Assembly (NCBI RefSeq): GCF_024748615.1
Contig: NZ_CP087168.1
Span: 3,534,001 to 3,598,000 of the forward strand
Length of the DNA: 64,000 bases
Source: Pseudomonas sp. B21-048
GTDB lineage: Bacteria > Pseudomonadota > Gammaproteobacteria > Pseudomonadales > Pseudomonadaceae
Direction of reading: 5' to 3'
Part shown: positions 45,662-54,398 of the stretch, in pieces
Layout: each line of letters begins with the position of its first letter
How positions within the stretch are numbered: the first letter of the stretch is position 1
Notes under the pieces: model-generated
What the model saw: only the letters and a program-made list of their open reading frames with translations
What the model was told of the DNA's origin: nothing
The model's database searches: none
Position numbers and translations under genes: made by a program

Positions 45662-46180
45662 ATGTACGGAAATCACAAGTTTGGCTGGTGTACTCTGCTG
45701 GCAGGAGCGGTAGTGCTCAGTGGTTGCACTTCATTGCTTCAGGGCAAGCAGTATGTCTTTCCCCGTCCGGATGAACCCTCTGCTACGGTTCGCCTTAAAT
45801 ATGAACGTGGCACTACGCTGGATGCCATGACCTTCAATGAAAAAGGTTGCTACGCGGGATTCACGCCGTTGTCCTATACCGGCGACTTTATCGAATCGCC
45901 GATTGCCGTGGGTAAAGAGCTGGTATTGACTTACCGACAGGTAGTCGGAGGTCGACAGTGCCAAATACCCTTTTCTTTTACGCCGCAGGACGGCGCCACC
46001 TACACCTTGAAGTCCGGTTTCTGGGGTGAGACCAAGACAGGCATCCTTCCCATCTTTAACAGCGACCAATATTACTGCGGAATTGGTGTAGTCAAAAAAT
46101 TAGGAGATCAGGAGAGCGTCGAACCCATTCAACAGCTGCGCATCAAGACGGGTTTTGCCTGCCTTAGATTCGTCAAATAA
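45662..46180 (+). CDS. hypothetical lipoprotein
   Basis: 172 residues from the ATG at 45662 with GGGAG six bases upstream. Signal peptide ends in the lipobox VLSGC, so Cys is lipidated after cleavage. The mature part contains ATVRLKYERGTTLDAMTF, ending LRIKTGFACLRFVK, with three or four further cysteines (GCYAGF, RQCQIP, YYCGIG, ACLRF) that could form disulfides in the periplasm. No family recognised. Single gene. Confidence 0.75.
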   Translation: MYGNHKFGWCTLLAGAVVLSGCTSLLQGKQYVFPRPDEPSATVRLKYERGTTLDAMTFNEKGCYAGFTPLSYTGDFIESPIAVGKELVLTYRQVVGGRQCQIPFSFTPQDGATYTLKSGFWGETKTGILPIFNSDQYYCGIGVVKKLGDQESVEPIQQLRIKTGFACLRFVK

Positions 46181-46274
46181 GTGCAATAGTTTGTTTGGGG
46201 TCACTCACGGAAGATCACCCACCGATGTCTCTTCCGAATGCCCACCATTTTTTTCAGAAAAAGGAGTCACTTGC

Positions 46275-46595
46275 ATGGAAGTCATCAATCAGTTGCAACC
46301 CGCAGAGTGCGCAGGCATGGAGGATATCCGACGCGAAATCGATGCCCTTGATCAGGCCGTTATCAAGCTATTGGGCAAACGTTTTCAGTACGTGCTGGCG
46401 GCCTCGAAGTTCAAGACCTCGGCGACGTTGGTGCGTGCGCCGGAGCGTTTCAAGGCGATGCTGGCGACGCGTCGTGAGTGGGCCGAGGCCGAGGGCCTGA
46501 GCCCGGATGCAATCGAAAAGATGTACAGCGACCTGGTGAACCATTTCATTGCCGAAGAGATGAAACACTGGGCGGCTCATCAAGCCGAAACCTGA
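46275..46595 (+). CDS. pchB: isochorismate pyruvate lyase / chorismate mutase type II
   Basis: 106 residues from the ATG at 46275; AAGGAG eight bases upstream. All-helical AroQ fold: MEDIRREIDALDQAVIKLLGKRFQYVLAASKFK, then RAPERFKAMLATRREWAEAEGLSP and MYSDLVNHFIAEEMKHW. The RAPER stretch resembles PchB, which splits isochorismate into salicylate and pyruvate for pyochelin-type siderophores. No pchA or siderophore gene is nearby, so isochorismate supply is unclear and plain chorismate mutase activity remains possible. Confidence 0.85.
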   Translation: MEVINQLQPAECAGMEDIRREIDALDQAVIKLLGKRFQYVLAASKFKTSATLVRAPERFKAMLATRREWAEAEGLSPDAIEKMYSDLVNHFIAEEMKHWAAHQAET

Positions 46596-46609
46596 TTCTG
46601 GTGTCCAGG

Positions 46610-46652
46610 CTGTCCGCTTTGGGTTGTGGATTCAACGACCAGAAGCGGACAG
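46610..46652. repeat. dispersed hairpin repeat, intact copy
   Basis: ctgtccgctt (46610-46619) and aagcggacag (46643-46652) are exact reverse complements, with inner gttg / caac also pairing. Fifteen bases after pchB, so it may also end that transcript. Same family as the palindrome split by the IS at 6155. Confidence 0.7.
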
Positions 46653-46758
46653 TAGACGATAACTGCTGTTGTTCCTATGCGGATCGATCACCTATCGGCA
46701 CACGCCGGAAGGAGCGCTTATTGGGTAATTTCCATGGATCCATCGGCACCGCACTTTC

Positions 46759-47715
46759 TCAGGCTGATTGTCTGCGCCAAGTGCCGGGGGATGTGCCGAA
46801 CTGGCGTTTGAATGCGCGACTGAACGCAGCTTCGGATTCGTAGCCAACGGCAAAGCCGATTTGCGCCACATTACCGCGACCTTCGCGCAGCTGTTGAGCC
46901 GCCACATGCATACGCCAGAGCGTCAGGTATTGCATCGGTGGCTGTCCGACCAATGCCGTGAATCGCTCCGCGAATACCGAGCGCGACATGCCCACTTCAA
47001 GCGCCAGGGCTTCTGCAGTCCAGCCCTCGGTTGGACGGGCATGAAGCAGCGCCAGTGCGCGCCCGATATGCGGATCTCGCAAACCCGCCAGCCACCCGCG
47101 CCGCTCAGCGGGGAGGCTGGCGACATACTGGCTGACGGCTTCGACGAATAGCAATTCGGAGAGCTTGGCGATGACCGTTGTCGAGCCGAGGCGCCCCGCC
47201 GCAATCTCGCTGACAGCGAAACGGAATGAGCTTTCAATCCAGGCTCCCGAGGCCGTCGCGCGCAAGTCTAATTTCAACAAGGATGGTAGCGACGAAAGCA
47301 ACGGATTGAAGGGTGTTTCAGAGCCGAGGAATCCGCACAATAACTGCGTGACCTCGCCGCCCCCCCCGTACTTGATTCGTGAAATAGAGCCGACTTCTGG
47401 CGGCTGAATAACGTCGCCCGCCAACATGGGCGCAATGCTCAGGTCGCTGCCAAAAGAATGAGCGTCATTGTGAGGAAGCAGAACGAGTTCGCCTGCCCGC
47501 ACGTCAATGGCGTCACCACCGTCGACTTGTAATTGCATATGCCCCGCGGCGACAAAATGCGACGCAATGATATGTCGAGGTGCCGCCAGGAACGGTTTGC
47601 AATCGTCCGCCGAGATTCTTCCCTTGATGCACCAGGGCGCAGTGAATTCCGACTCGAGGAAGACCCCTCCAGACAGCCGAATCACACGCAACACATCAGA
47701 AAACGCATCCAACAA
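46759..47715 (-). CDS. AraC family regulator with cupin-type sensor
   Basis: 318 residues. N-terminal AraC-binding-like cupin (about 1-180): HFVAAGHMQLQVDGGDAIDVRAGELVLLPHNDAH. C-terminal double helix-turn-helix (about 215-315): WTAEALALEVGMSRSVFAERF and VAQIGFAVGYESEAAFSRAFKRQFG. Divergent from the diiron/MAPEG pair with 198 bp between starts and therefore their likely activator. Effector unknown. Confidence 0.9.
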   Translation of the reverse strand: MLDAFSDVLRVIRLSGGVFLESEFTAPWCIKGRISADDCKPFLAAPRHIIASHFVAAGHMQLQVDGGDAIDVRAGELVLLPHNDAHSFGSDLSIAPMLAGDVIQPPEVGSISRIKYGGGGEVTQLLCGFLGSETPFNPLLSSLPSLLKLDLRATASGAWIESSFRFAVSEIAAGRLGSTTVIAKLSELLFVEAVSQYVASLPAERRGWLAGLRDPHIGRALALLHARPTEGWTAEALALEVGMSRSVFAERFTALVGQPPMQYLTLWRMHVAAQQLREGRGNVAQIGFAVGYESEAAFSRAFKRQFGTSPGTWRRQSA

Positions 47716-47913
47716 TTGCCAGCCCTCCTTTCCGGAGTCCGGAGCATGTAATCAGGCGGACCGGTCATTCATCGCCTGAACGGCGAGGCCTAGATTAGCA
47801 CCAACGCGGACTCAGCGATCGAGACTGTCCCCAGAGGCTTCACCGCTGGTCATTCGCCCGACGTTAACCGTAATTGCCCCATTCCAACTCGACCAGGCAA
47901 GCAGGAGATCGAT

Positions 47914-48867
47914 ATGAACACCGTTGCTACCCTACCCCGCTCAGATTCGGACAACGCCGCCCGTTATGCTCAACTGGTCAGATCATCGAAGAAAGCGGAA
48001 TGGCAGATCGAACGTGATTTGCTGCAAGACCGGAGTTTCGACTTCTCGCGCAAATTCTTGCCCGACGGGCTGTCGCGAATCGACCGCCTGACCTTTCTCG
48101 CCGCGGACGAGGCGCGCCTGCTCAGTCAGATTCAGGGCCGAACCTATGCGTATATCTTTGGCTTGGTCGAGCGTTTTATTAGCGCCAAAATGCTCGATCA
48201 AGGTCGGGCCCATGTCTTTGACGATCAGCTCGCACTCGAAGCGCTGGTGCGCTTTTCTAACGACGAGATCAAGCACCAGGAGCTGTTCCGGCGCATGGAG
48301 ACGATGATGGGTTCGCAATTGCCAGCGGGATATCGTCAAGTGGCCGATCCAAACGATGTGGCGCGCTCGGTACTTGCGGCCAGCACTTGGTCGGTGCTGG
48401 CGCTGACCTGTCATATCGAGCTGTTTGTTCAGGCGCACTACGTGCAAAGCATCGCCCCGCGTGAGGAGTTGTGCCCGCTATTCAAGGACGTTTTCAAGTT
48501 TCACTGGAAGGATGAAAGCCGGCACGTCGTACTCGATGAACTGGAGTGGAAGGCGGAGCACGCGAAACTTTCGCCAATCGAGCGCGACCAGGCCGTGAAC
48601 GATCTGATTGCGCTGGTGGCGGCCGTCGACGCAATCCTGCAGGCACAATCGGCAGCCGATGCCGACTACTTTATTCGCAATGTTTCACGATCATTCAGTG
48701 TCGATGAGACAGCGCAAATCAACGCCTGCATGCTGAGCGCTTACCGCTGGCAATACATTATCTCGGGCGTGGAGCATCCCCACTTTGGCCGGCTGCTTAC
48801 GCACATGACAACACCCGCACAGATGTCCACGATTCAGACCGCGCTGACGCCCATCATGGACAATTGA
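47914..48867 (+). CDS. ferritin-like diiron protein, putative oxygenase
   Basis: 317 residues, mostly helical. Spacing of possible iron ligands fits a four-helix diiron centre: Glu86 (FGLVERFIS), Glu118-x-x-His121 (NDEIKHQE), Glu169 (CHIELF) and Glu201-x-x-His204 (KDESRHV). It resembles p-aminobenzoate N-oxygenase-like and fatty-acid desaturase-like proteins, but no specific family is certain. Start ATG at 47914 follows AGGAGAT. Followed 80 bp later by a MAPEG gene and divergent from an AraC regulator, implying an inducible detoxification or oxidation unit. Confidence 0.78.
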   Translation: MNTVATLPRSDSDNAARYAQLVRSSKKAEWQIERDLLQDRSFDFSRKFLPDGLSRIDRLTFLAADEARLLSQIQGRTYAYIFGLVERFISAKMLDQGRAHVFDDQLALEALVRFSNDEIKHQELFRRMETMMGSQLPAGYRQVADPNDVARSVLAASTWSVLALTCHIELFVQAHYVQSIAPREELCPLFKDVFKFHWKDESRHVVLDELEWKAEHAKLSPIERDQAVNDLIALVAAVDAILQAQSAADADYFIRNVSRSFSVDETAQINACMLSAYRWQYIISGVEHPHFGRLLTHMTTPAQMSTIQTALTPIMDN

Positions 48868-48947
48868 TCGACAGGCTGCGGCCGACCGTGCGTCGGCCGC
48901 GCGGCGGTGGGATGAGTGCTGAGTATGATTTATCGGGGCTGGCAGCC

Positions 48948-49370
48948 ATGACAATACCGATGTGGATGTTGCTTGGATTTGCGACCTGGACTTTGCTGCT
49001 ATTGATGGCAACCGTCGGTGTGTATCGCTGGGCCAGAATCTTGTTCTCGAATGTTCCGATTGCCTCTTTCCGATGCGATCAGCTCGAAGGCGAGGATTGG
49101 TATCGGCGCGGGATAAGAGCACACGCGAACTGTGTGGAAAATCTGCCTGTCTTGGGCGCCATCGTGTGGGTGATTTCAACCCTTGGTATCGACGATCCTG
49201 CAGTGAGTTACTTGTCCGTAATCATCCTGATTGCACGCGTGTGCCAGTCACTGGTTCACGTATCCCATGTGCAAACCAATACGTTCGTGGCGATTCGGTT
49301 TGCCTTCTTTTTCGTTCAGTTGGTCTGTTTTCTCGCGCTCATTGTTATAGCCACTTGTTATGGCGTATGA
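48948..49370 (+). CDS. MAPEG family membrane protein
   Basis: 140 residues from the ATG at 48948 (MTIPMWMLLGFATWTLLLL); the frame opens at 48864 and another ATG is at 48912. Four membrane helices. RAHANCVENLPVLGAI contains the R-x-x-x-N-x-x-E glutathione-binding motif of MAPEG proteins. Members act as glutathione S-transferase or peroxidase at membranes. Downstream of the diiron gene and probably co-transcribed. Confidence 0.83.
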   Translation: MTIPMWMLLGFATWTLLLLMATVGVYRWARILFSNVPIASFRCDQLEGEDWYRRGIRAHANCVENLPVLGAIVWVISTLGIDDPAVSYLSVIILIARVCQSLVHVSHVQTNTFVAIRFAFFFVQLVCFLALIVIATCYGV

Positions 49371-49570
49371 GTCTCTTAAATAGAGAGATGAATCCAGGCC
49401 TGATCCTGCGAATCAAGTTTTCGTTCGGACGCGCACCTTGGCGATTCAGTGGTTAGATTCAATCCAGACAACGCTTCAGCGCGACCGGTAGAAAAACGGG
49501 CAGAAGCGGCCAATTGAAAAGCCACGTTAACTCGATTGGGCCGCCTGCACGGCACTGTTAACGCTGGCAG

Positions 49571-50251
49571 TTACTCCGTGGTCGCCTCTTCTTTCAGATT
49601 CAGACGGAAAGTGTCGCGAGCGGTTTTTCCCACGTAAGTGGTGAGCGCGTAATTCGCCGTTCCGCCGACAATGACTCCGATTCCGAACGGGATCACTTTT
49701 GCCGCGGCTTTCTGAGTGAACGAGATGCCGATTTTCGCGAACAATTCCTTGATGATCTGAAGCGTCGGCCCCTTCAAATACTGATGCACCATGCGCACGC
49801 CGGCCTTGCTGGCGATTTTGGTGGCGCTGGAAGACCCCATCTGCTCCAGGGAGCCGTACAGCGCGATGATGTACGACATGTGCTTGGCATCTTCGTTGGA
49901 CATCTTGCCGTTGATGGCCACCGCCAGGCACATGGTCATGTCGATCTGCAGCTTCATGCACACCGAGATATCCGCCAGCCCTCCGCCCACAGCGCTTACC
50001 ACAGTGCCGATACCGGGAATGACACCCGGAAGAGCAGTGGCTGCGCCAGACGTCGCGGCCAGCTTTGAATAGCGGCTGATGATTTTGTCGACAACTGCGT
50101 CTTGAATCTTTTCGCCTGTAGCGGACGGCGCCGAGCTGCGTGCCTGGCTTTCGTACTGGGCAACAAGTTCACGGGCATCCTGCGGGCTAATGGCGATGGC
50201 TTCCACCATCTTCATCAATGAAGAGCTGCTTTCGTCTGTTCCTGTGGTCAT
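49571..50251 (-). CDS. EcsC-like glycine-rich membrane-associated protein
   Basis: 226 residues. Two hydrophobic glycine-rich segments, ALPGVIPGIGTVVSAVGGGLAD (about 73-94) and KVIPFGIGVIVGGTANYAL (about 185-203), flank a helical region SYIIALYGSLEQMGS. This layout recalls EcsC-family proteins, which lack a defined function. The N-terminal 60 residues are polar. Monocistronic, with a clear ATG start. Family assignment tentative. Confidence 0.65.
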   Translation of the reverse strand: MTTGTDESSSSLMKMVEAIAISPQDARELVAQYESQARSSAPSATGEKIQDAVVDKIISRYSKLAATSGAATALPGVIPGIGTVVSAVGGGLADISVCMKLQIDMTMCLAVAINGKMSNEDAKHMSYIIALYGSLEQMGSSSATKIASKAGVRMVHQYLKGPTLQIIKELFAKIGISFTQKAAAKVIPFGIGVIVGGTANYALTTYVGKTARDTFRLNLKEEATTE

Positions 50252-50629
50252 GCCAGATTCCGTTCGAGAGATTGTTTATCAGCAGCCTTTGCGAGGCTGA
50301 GCGCTGATGGGAAGAGTGGCATAATTGATATCAAAATAACATTACACTCATGACTTTTTGCGCCGCCAAGTGATCGAGGGTTTTCTGAACAGAGGCCTGG
50401 CAAGGAGCCTTTTAAACCACATGTGTAGCGAGCGCAGCCCGCAGGGTAAGACCTTGGCCGATGGGCAGACCTTTCAACCGTTTCTGTGGTGGGTTTTTCC
50501 GGCGCATTTGAGGCATTACCTCCTACGCACTAGCAATGTACGGAATGGCCGGAAATGGCCCTTTGTGGACGACTGCTTTCAGGCCAAAAGCTGCCCGTGG
50601 CACTCCCAAGGTAAAACCATCAGAGCCCT
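50252..50629. other. 378-bp stretch without a recognisable gene
   Basis: Upstream of the EcsC-like gene and downstream of the AlkZ-like gene. AT-rich near 50320-50360, where the leftward promoter is expected. A rightward frame at 50358-50654 has no domain character. Confidence 0.45.
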
Positions 50630-51784
50630 TCATCTAAAGTCGCGCGGCACATAAGCGCAGCCACAGAAGCTGGCAAGCTTGTTTAATGCGTCATTCAGCA
50701 ATGCGGGAAGCCGCGCGGCATGCATTGCACGACGCTCCAAATGCAGGCTGATGACCTCAAAGCGATTTGCAGCTCGGTCAGCTTTGCAGTCGACTCGACC
50801 AACAAAATTTCCTTGCCAAAGGACCGGCAGACAAAAATAACCGTATACCCGTTTAGCCGCAGGAGCGTAGCTTTCGAGCCGGTAGTCAAAACCGAACAAT
50901 TGCACCAAGCGTTCTCGATGGATCACAGCGTTGTCGAACGGCGAGAGCAGATGGACTTCCGCACTGGTTTTAGCATCACACCCCGCGCCCTCCTGTGCGA
51001 TGACATAGGCGTCGGGCATCGTTGGATCATTCACGCGAGCCAATTCGCCTGTCTCCACACGGGCCTGCAATAGTTCTCGCATTGCATTGCGCAATGGTTG
51101 TCCGGTGCGCAAGTGCATCAGCTGCTTCCAGGTGACGACTCCATGGGCACGGACTGCGGTGTCAAGCAGATAGGCAGCCATCTCACCGGCTGACGGTTCT
51201 CGAAGATCCAGGCCATCTGGCAACAATTGTTCAGGCAACACATAGAGTTTTTCCATGCCCCTGCGCTCGCGGATCATCAAATCGCCCTGCATGAACAACT
51301 TGTCAAGCGCGCGTCGGCCAGGCCCATGGTCCCACCATGAACCCTTGCCTTTGCAGCACTCTCTGAGGTCGCGTGTGCGCAGCGTGCCTTCACCTCGCAC
51401 CCGGTCCAGGATTTCCGTCATCAACTTGGCATCGACATTCCTGAAATAGGGGCTCTCACCACGCCGGAAAGACAGCATGCGCGGCAATGCAAAACGGTAG
51501 TCTTGTATCGGCAGATAAGCGGCAGCGTGAAACCAATACTCAAAAACCCGCCCGGCACACGTCAGCTGGTTGAGACAGTCCAAGGAATACCCGGGCACGC
51601 GGCTCCACAGGATGTGATGATGTGCTCTCTCAACGACAGACAGCGTGTCGATTTGCACATAACCTAAATGCTCTATCGCGCGGAGCGTGCCTTCAAGACC
51701 ATGGCCAAATGCCTTGCTCGAACCTAGTCCTTGATGATCCAGAGCCAGTCGTCGCCAATAAGTTGGATTAGATTGAGTTGCCAC
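50630..51784 (-). CDS. YcaQ/AlkZ-like winged-helix DNA glycosylase
   Basis: 384 residues from the GTG at 51784 (VATQSNPTYWRRLALDHQGL); the frame runs upstream into the GFA gene, so the shorter start is preferred. HTH_42 family: winged helices with LGYVQIDTLSVVERAHHHILWSRVPGY, whose Q-x-D motif corresponds to the catalytic residues of interstrand-crosslink glycosylases, and HAAAYLPIQDYRFALPRM. C-terminal part: LLSPFDNAVIHRERLVQLFGFDYRLE and VGRVDCKADR. Probably removes alkylated or cross-linked bases. Confidence 0.8.
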   Translation of the reverse strand: MATQSNPTYWRRLALDHQGLGSSKAFGHGLEGTLRAIEHLGYVQIDTLSVVERAHHHILWSRVPGYSLDCLNQLTCAGRVFEYWFHAAAYLPIQDYRFALPRMLSFRRGESPYFRNVDAKLMTEILDRVRGEGTLRTRDLRECCKGKGSWWDHGPGRRALDKLFMQGDLMIRERRGMEKLYVLPEQLLPDGLDLREPSAGEMAAYLLDTAVRAHGVVTWKQLMHLRTGQPLRNAMRELLQARVETGELARVNDPTMPDAYVIAQEGAGCDAKTSAEVHLLSPFDNAVIHRERLVQLFGFDYRLESYAPAAKRVYGYFCLPVLWQGNFVGRVDCKADRAANRFEVISLHLERRAMHAARLPALLNDALNKLASFCGCAYVPRDFR

Positions 51785-51815
51785 GTTCAAACCTGGGTGG
51801 AGTGCGTGTACCGTC

Positions 51816-52211
51816 TTATCGGTGTGGATGTTCCGGAAACTGCTTGGCGCTGTCGCAGATGTCGTACCAGCTTGGCTTTTCCTTGACGAACTCATGGAAG
51901 AGATTGGTGATGGTCAATGCCTCATCGATGCAGTTCGCAGCCACGGGAAACGACTCGGCGGTTGACGTCACCTCGCCCAATGCTGTTCCGCAGTGCGAAC
52001 AGAAGCAACGGTTGTACTTGTAAGGTGCTTCAGGCTTGAAGGTGGTGATGGAATCCGCGCCGGAAATCAGCTCGAACGATGAGCGATTTACGAAGACGAA
52101 GGTACTTGCTCCGACCTTTCTGCAACGAGAGCAGTGACATGTTCCCATCATTGTTGGAGGACTCGACACCAAGAACTTCACTGCTCCGCAGCAACAACTA
52201 CCTTTAAACAT
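51816..52211 (-). CDS. GFA family zinc-binding protein
   Basis: 131 residues. Cys pattern of the GFA (glutathione-dependent formaldehyde-activating) fold: GSCCCGAVKF, then CHCSRCRKVGAS and CFCSHCGTALGE, giving two structural zinc sites. Length fits the family. Formaldehyde-glutathione activity is not established for most members. Immediately upstream of the AlkZ-like gene on the same strand; ends 94 bp from an IS. Confidence 0.87.
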   Translation of the reverse strand: MFKGSCCCGAVKFLVSSPPTMMGTCHCSRCRKVGASTFVFVNRSSFELISGADSITTFKPEAPYKYNRCFCSHCGTALGEVTSTAESFPVAANCIDEALTITNLFHEFVKEKPSWYDICDSAKQFPEHPHR

Positions 52212-52305
52212 GGTTTTCTCTCAAATTGAAATAAGTACTGTACATAAGCACAGTACTTATTGAAAGAGTGTTTCACCAAAACTTCAGGTACCTCAGATGG
52301 ACGAA

Positions 52306-54002
52306 GGGCAGCTTTTGGCCCAGAGTGTGTAAAAACGCCTTCGCGAACCCTTGCTATGATTTCTGAGGATTTCATCGCAGGGATCGCCCATGAAGCGCTT
52401 TATCCAAGGTGAACATCGAGGCCAAGGCACCTTACTTCCCGAGAACCTCGACGACTACGTCAGCGATACCAATCCGGTGTAGTCGACGTCTTCGTCGACG
52501 AACTCGACCTGGTCAATCTGGGTTTTGAAGGTGCGATTCCAGCCGATACTGGCCGGCCGGCTTACCACCCCGCGATCTTGCTAAAGATATACATCTACGG
52601 CTATCTCAACCGCATCCAGTCAAGCCGGCGGTTGGAACGAGAAGCTCAACGCAACGTCGAACTGATGTGGTTGACCGGACGTTTGATGCCGGACTTCAAG
52701 ACCATCGCCAACTTCCGAAAAGACAACAGCAAGGCCATCCGAGGCGTCTGTCGCCAGTTCGTTGTGCTGTGTCAGCAGTTGGGATTATTCGGAGAAAATC
52801 TGGTCGCCATCGATGGCAGTAAATTCAAAGCCGTCAACAACCGCGACCGCAATTTCACCAGCGCCAAACTGAAGCGGCGAATGGAAGAAATTGAATCGAG
52901 TATCAGCCGCTACCTGACGGCACTCGATGCTGCCGATCGGCAAGAACCAACAGCTTCCGAGCCCAGTGCCGTGCGGCTGGAAGAGAAGATCGCCAAGCTC
53001 AAAACTCAAATGAAAGAGCTTCAGGCGATCGAAATCCAGCTCAATGAATCGCCGGATAAACAGGTCTCACTGACCGATCCAGACGCCCGCTCCATGATGA
53101 CGCGCGGCACGGGAATCGTCGGCTACAACGTGCAGACAGCGGTCGATACCCAGCACCATTTGATCGTTGCGCATGAGGTGACTAACGTCGGTTCCGACCA
53201 CGATCAACTCAACTCGATGGCCAAGCAGGCCCGCGAGGCGATGGCGTCAGATACGTTGTCGGTGGTGGCTGACCGAGGTTACTTCAAAAGCGAACAAATC
53301 CTGGCTTGTCACGATGCCGGCATCACCGCCTATGTACCCAAGCCGATGACCTCTGGAGCCAAGGCTGACGGGCGTTTCAATAACGATGCCTTCGTCTATG
53401 ACGCGGCAAAAAAAATGAATACATTTGCCCGGCAGGAGAGGCGCTGATCTGGCACTATTCCTACGTTGAAAAAGGCCTGAAGTTGCACCGGTACTGGAGT
53501 TCGAAATGCCAGGGCTGCGCGTTGAAATCGCAGTGCACACCGAGCACGGAGCGACGAGTTCGACGAGTTCGACGCTGGGAGCATGAAGCCGTGCTGGAGG
53601 AGATGCAGCTTCGGCTGAGCAAAGCCCCGGAGATGATGCGAGTTCGAAAACGGACGGTTGAGCATCCCTTCGGGACGCTCAAACAATGGATGGGTGCGAC
53701 GCACTTCCTGACGCGGAAGCTGGCCGGGGTGGGTGCGGAGATGAGTTTAAATGTGCTCGCCTACAACATGAAACGGGTCATGAAAATCATCGGTGCTCAC
53801 GGTTTGATGAAGGCGCTGTCGGCATAGAAAAAGGCTGATTTTGGCCCATTTCAGAGGCTGTAAAAACAACATTGAAGTGTTCCAGGTCGCGACCGATGCA
53901 ACCCGCAACATTGACCGTGCGATCGCTCAGCCAACGGATGTCAATGCTCCACGACGATGAGGCCCATGAGCGTTTTTACACACTCTGGGTCGATAGCTGC
54001 CC
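52306..54002 (+). mobile_element. IS1182-type element (copy 2), both ends present
   Basis: Left end gggcagcttttggcccagag then tgtgtaaaaacg at 52306-52337; the right end at 53971-54002 is its near-perfect reverse complement (cgtttttacacactctgggt then gctgccc). Length 1697 bp. Near-identical to copy 1 wherever both exist. acgaa occurs at 52301-52305 and again at 54006-54010, three bases beyond the right end, so the target duplication is not certain. Confidence 0.85.
52390..53827 (+). pseudogene. IS1182-type transposase with two frameshifts
   Basis: Starts MKRFIQGEHRGQGTLLPENL, but four bases are missing near 52480 relative to copy 1 (ggtgtag against ggtgcgcgtag), creating a stop after 30 codons. 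The frame resumes (main part 52578-53447) with DGSKFKAVNN and the SVVADRGYFKSEQ region. At 53407-53414 a run of eight A's shifts the frame again. The remaining C-terminus, VEHPFGTLKQWMGATHFLTRKLAG, continues to 53827. A 9-base unit gacgagttc is also tandemly repeated near 53548. Inactive unless the A-run slips and an internal start is used. Confidence 0.85.
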
Positions 54003-54013
54003 GTCACGAACGG

Positions 54014-54195
54014 CAGCTAATGGCCCAGGCTGTGTAAAAACGCAAACACCATTTTGAAGTGTGCGTCACTACGTAAAATCTGCCAAAGCTCGTTTAGTCA
54101 GAGATCTGCATTTTGCGTAGGAGCGAGATTTTTCAGCTGCTCTAGTCCGAAGCGGGTGCTTGAAAACGTTTTTACACAGCCTCGGCCAGTGGCTG
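54014..54195. mobile_element. MITE-like element related to the IS1182-type ends
   Basis: 182 bp bounded by imperfect 29-base inverted repeats (cagctaatggcccaggctg ... and its counterpart near 54167-54195), both containing ctgtgtaaaaacg. No coding capacity. Eleven bases separate it from the right end of IS copy 2, and its interior shares the aaaac...ttgaagtgt motif with the last 160 bp of that IS. Confidence 0.7.
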
Positions 54196-54220
54196 ATGGC
54201 AGCGTGTGCGCCGCAGCATC

Positions 54221-54386
54221 ATGCTTGCCGGTTCGCGTTATGCCATGCTCGAAGACGGCGTGCGGTTCAGCCTGGTGCCGTGGAAGCCGGTGATCGAGTA
54301 GCGGCTGGCAGCAGATCGCCGCGACGGTACGTAACCATGGGGTATCTCAGGAGGCCGGGCGGCAGCGCGGAGTATACGTGGGATGA
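54221..54386 (+). pseudogene. relaxase (DUF3363/VirD2-type) C-terminal remnant
   Basis: In frame from 54221: GSRYAMLEDGVRFSLVPWKPVIE, then TAG where a glutamine is expected. After a one-base shift the family tail resumes: QQIAATVRNHGVS and GRQRGVYVG before TGA at 54384-54386. RYAMLxDGxxFSLVPWxPV is the end of VirD2-like relaxases of integrative conjugative elements. A nonsense mutation and a frameshift show long decay. The stop lies 12 bases before the end of the lysR gene. Confidence 0.7.
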
Positions 54387-54398
54387 AGTCGGCGGTAT

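Noticed and set aside
51785..51895. Longer N-terminus for the AlkZ-like protein
   Set aside because: Would overlap the GFA coding region; the GTG at 51784 avoids this and is where family similarity begins.
3473..54002. Composite transposon bounded by the two IS copies
   Set aside because: The enclosed 48 kb holds ordinary chromosomal genes (mqo, yfa operon, trafficking and metabolism) and the left copy has lost its right end. Independent insertions are more likely.
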